Assembly (NCBI GenBank): GCA_913053795.1
Contig: CAJXGZ010000162.1
Coordinates: 1 to 5,622, forward strand
Origin: an uncultured Rhodospirillales bacterium
GTDB taxonomy: Bacteria; Pseudomonadota; Alphaproteobacteria; Rhodospirillales; 2-02-FULL-58-16
Direction of reading: 5' to 3'
DNA: 5,622 nt
The notes under the pieces are model-generated. The model did no database searches. It saw only the letters and a program-made list of their open reading frames with translations, and was not told where the DNA came from. Below are positions 5,578 to 5,622 of the stretch, piece by piece (position 1 is the first letter of the stretch; each line of letters begins with the position of its first letter). The translations under genes were made by a program, and so were the position numbers.

Positions 5578-5593
5578 CGCCGGTTATCCGGCG
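5578..5593. other. GC-rich hairpin CGCCGG-TTAT-CCGGCG
   Basis: A perfect 6-bp stem with a 4-nt loop that immediately abuts the preceding hairpin, giving three consecutive inverted repeats within 62 nt. No T-run, so not a typical terminator. It could be part of the same mosaic intergenic repeat as its neighbours, or chance in GC-rich sequence. Confidence 0.4.
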
Positions 5594-5622
5594 CGCCCGC
5601 GCAGGCGTTGACCTTTAGGTCT

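Noticed and set aside
5563..5593. The two GC hairpins as an intrinsic terminator
   Set aside because: Neither stem is followed by a run of T on the plus strand or, read in reverse, on the minus strand.

Overview
The window looks like chromosomal DNA from a GC-rich alphaproteobacterium. A Rhodospirillales/Magnetospirillum-type organism is my best guess, based on codon use, the alphaproteobacterial style of the proteins, and a complete oxygen-independent ubiquinone set (ubiT, ubiU, ubiV). No marker here fixes the genus.

Layout, left to right: (1) 1-1671, the 3' nine-tenths of lepA (elongation factor 4, a ribosome-associated GTPase), cut by the left edge. (2) 1722-4308, ubiT, ubiU and ubiV in one co-directional block. 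ubiT and ubiU overlap by ATGA, and ubiU and ubiV are 26 nt apart. UbiU and UbiV carry the full sets of four cysteines, with the spacing that holds a [4Fe-4S] cluster in each E. coli protein. UbiT is the SCP2-domain lipid-binding partner. Together they allow ubiquinone ring hydroxylation without O2, which suits a facultative anaerobe or microaerophile that keeps using ubiquinone when oxygen is scarce. (3) 4331-5359, a protein made of two tandem DUF1566 (Lcl C-terminal, C-type-lectin-like) units with no evident signal peptide. (4) 5452-5527, a complete tRNA-Thr(UGU) gene on the minus strand with encoded CCA. (5) 5528-5622, a short palindrome-rich stretch upstream of the tRNA, running off the window.

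The main structural surprise is a near-perfect direct repeat of about 59 bp. Its left copy (4250-4308) is exactly the last 19 codons plus stop of ubiV. Its right copy (5386-5445) is an orphan lying 6 nt from the 3' end of the tRNA-Thr gene. The DUF1566 gene is the only gene between the copies, so it looks like a late insertion between ubiV and tRNA-Thr that duplicated the end of ubiV. No integrase, transposase, reverse transcriptase or CRISPR is present. I do not see a wholly new multi-gene system. The ubiTUV set is a known pathway; the repeat-bounded cargo gene and the palindromes beside the tRNA deserve the follow-up.
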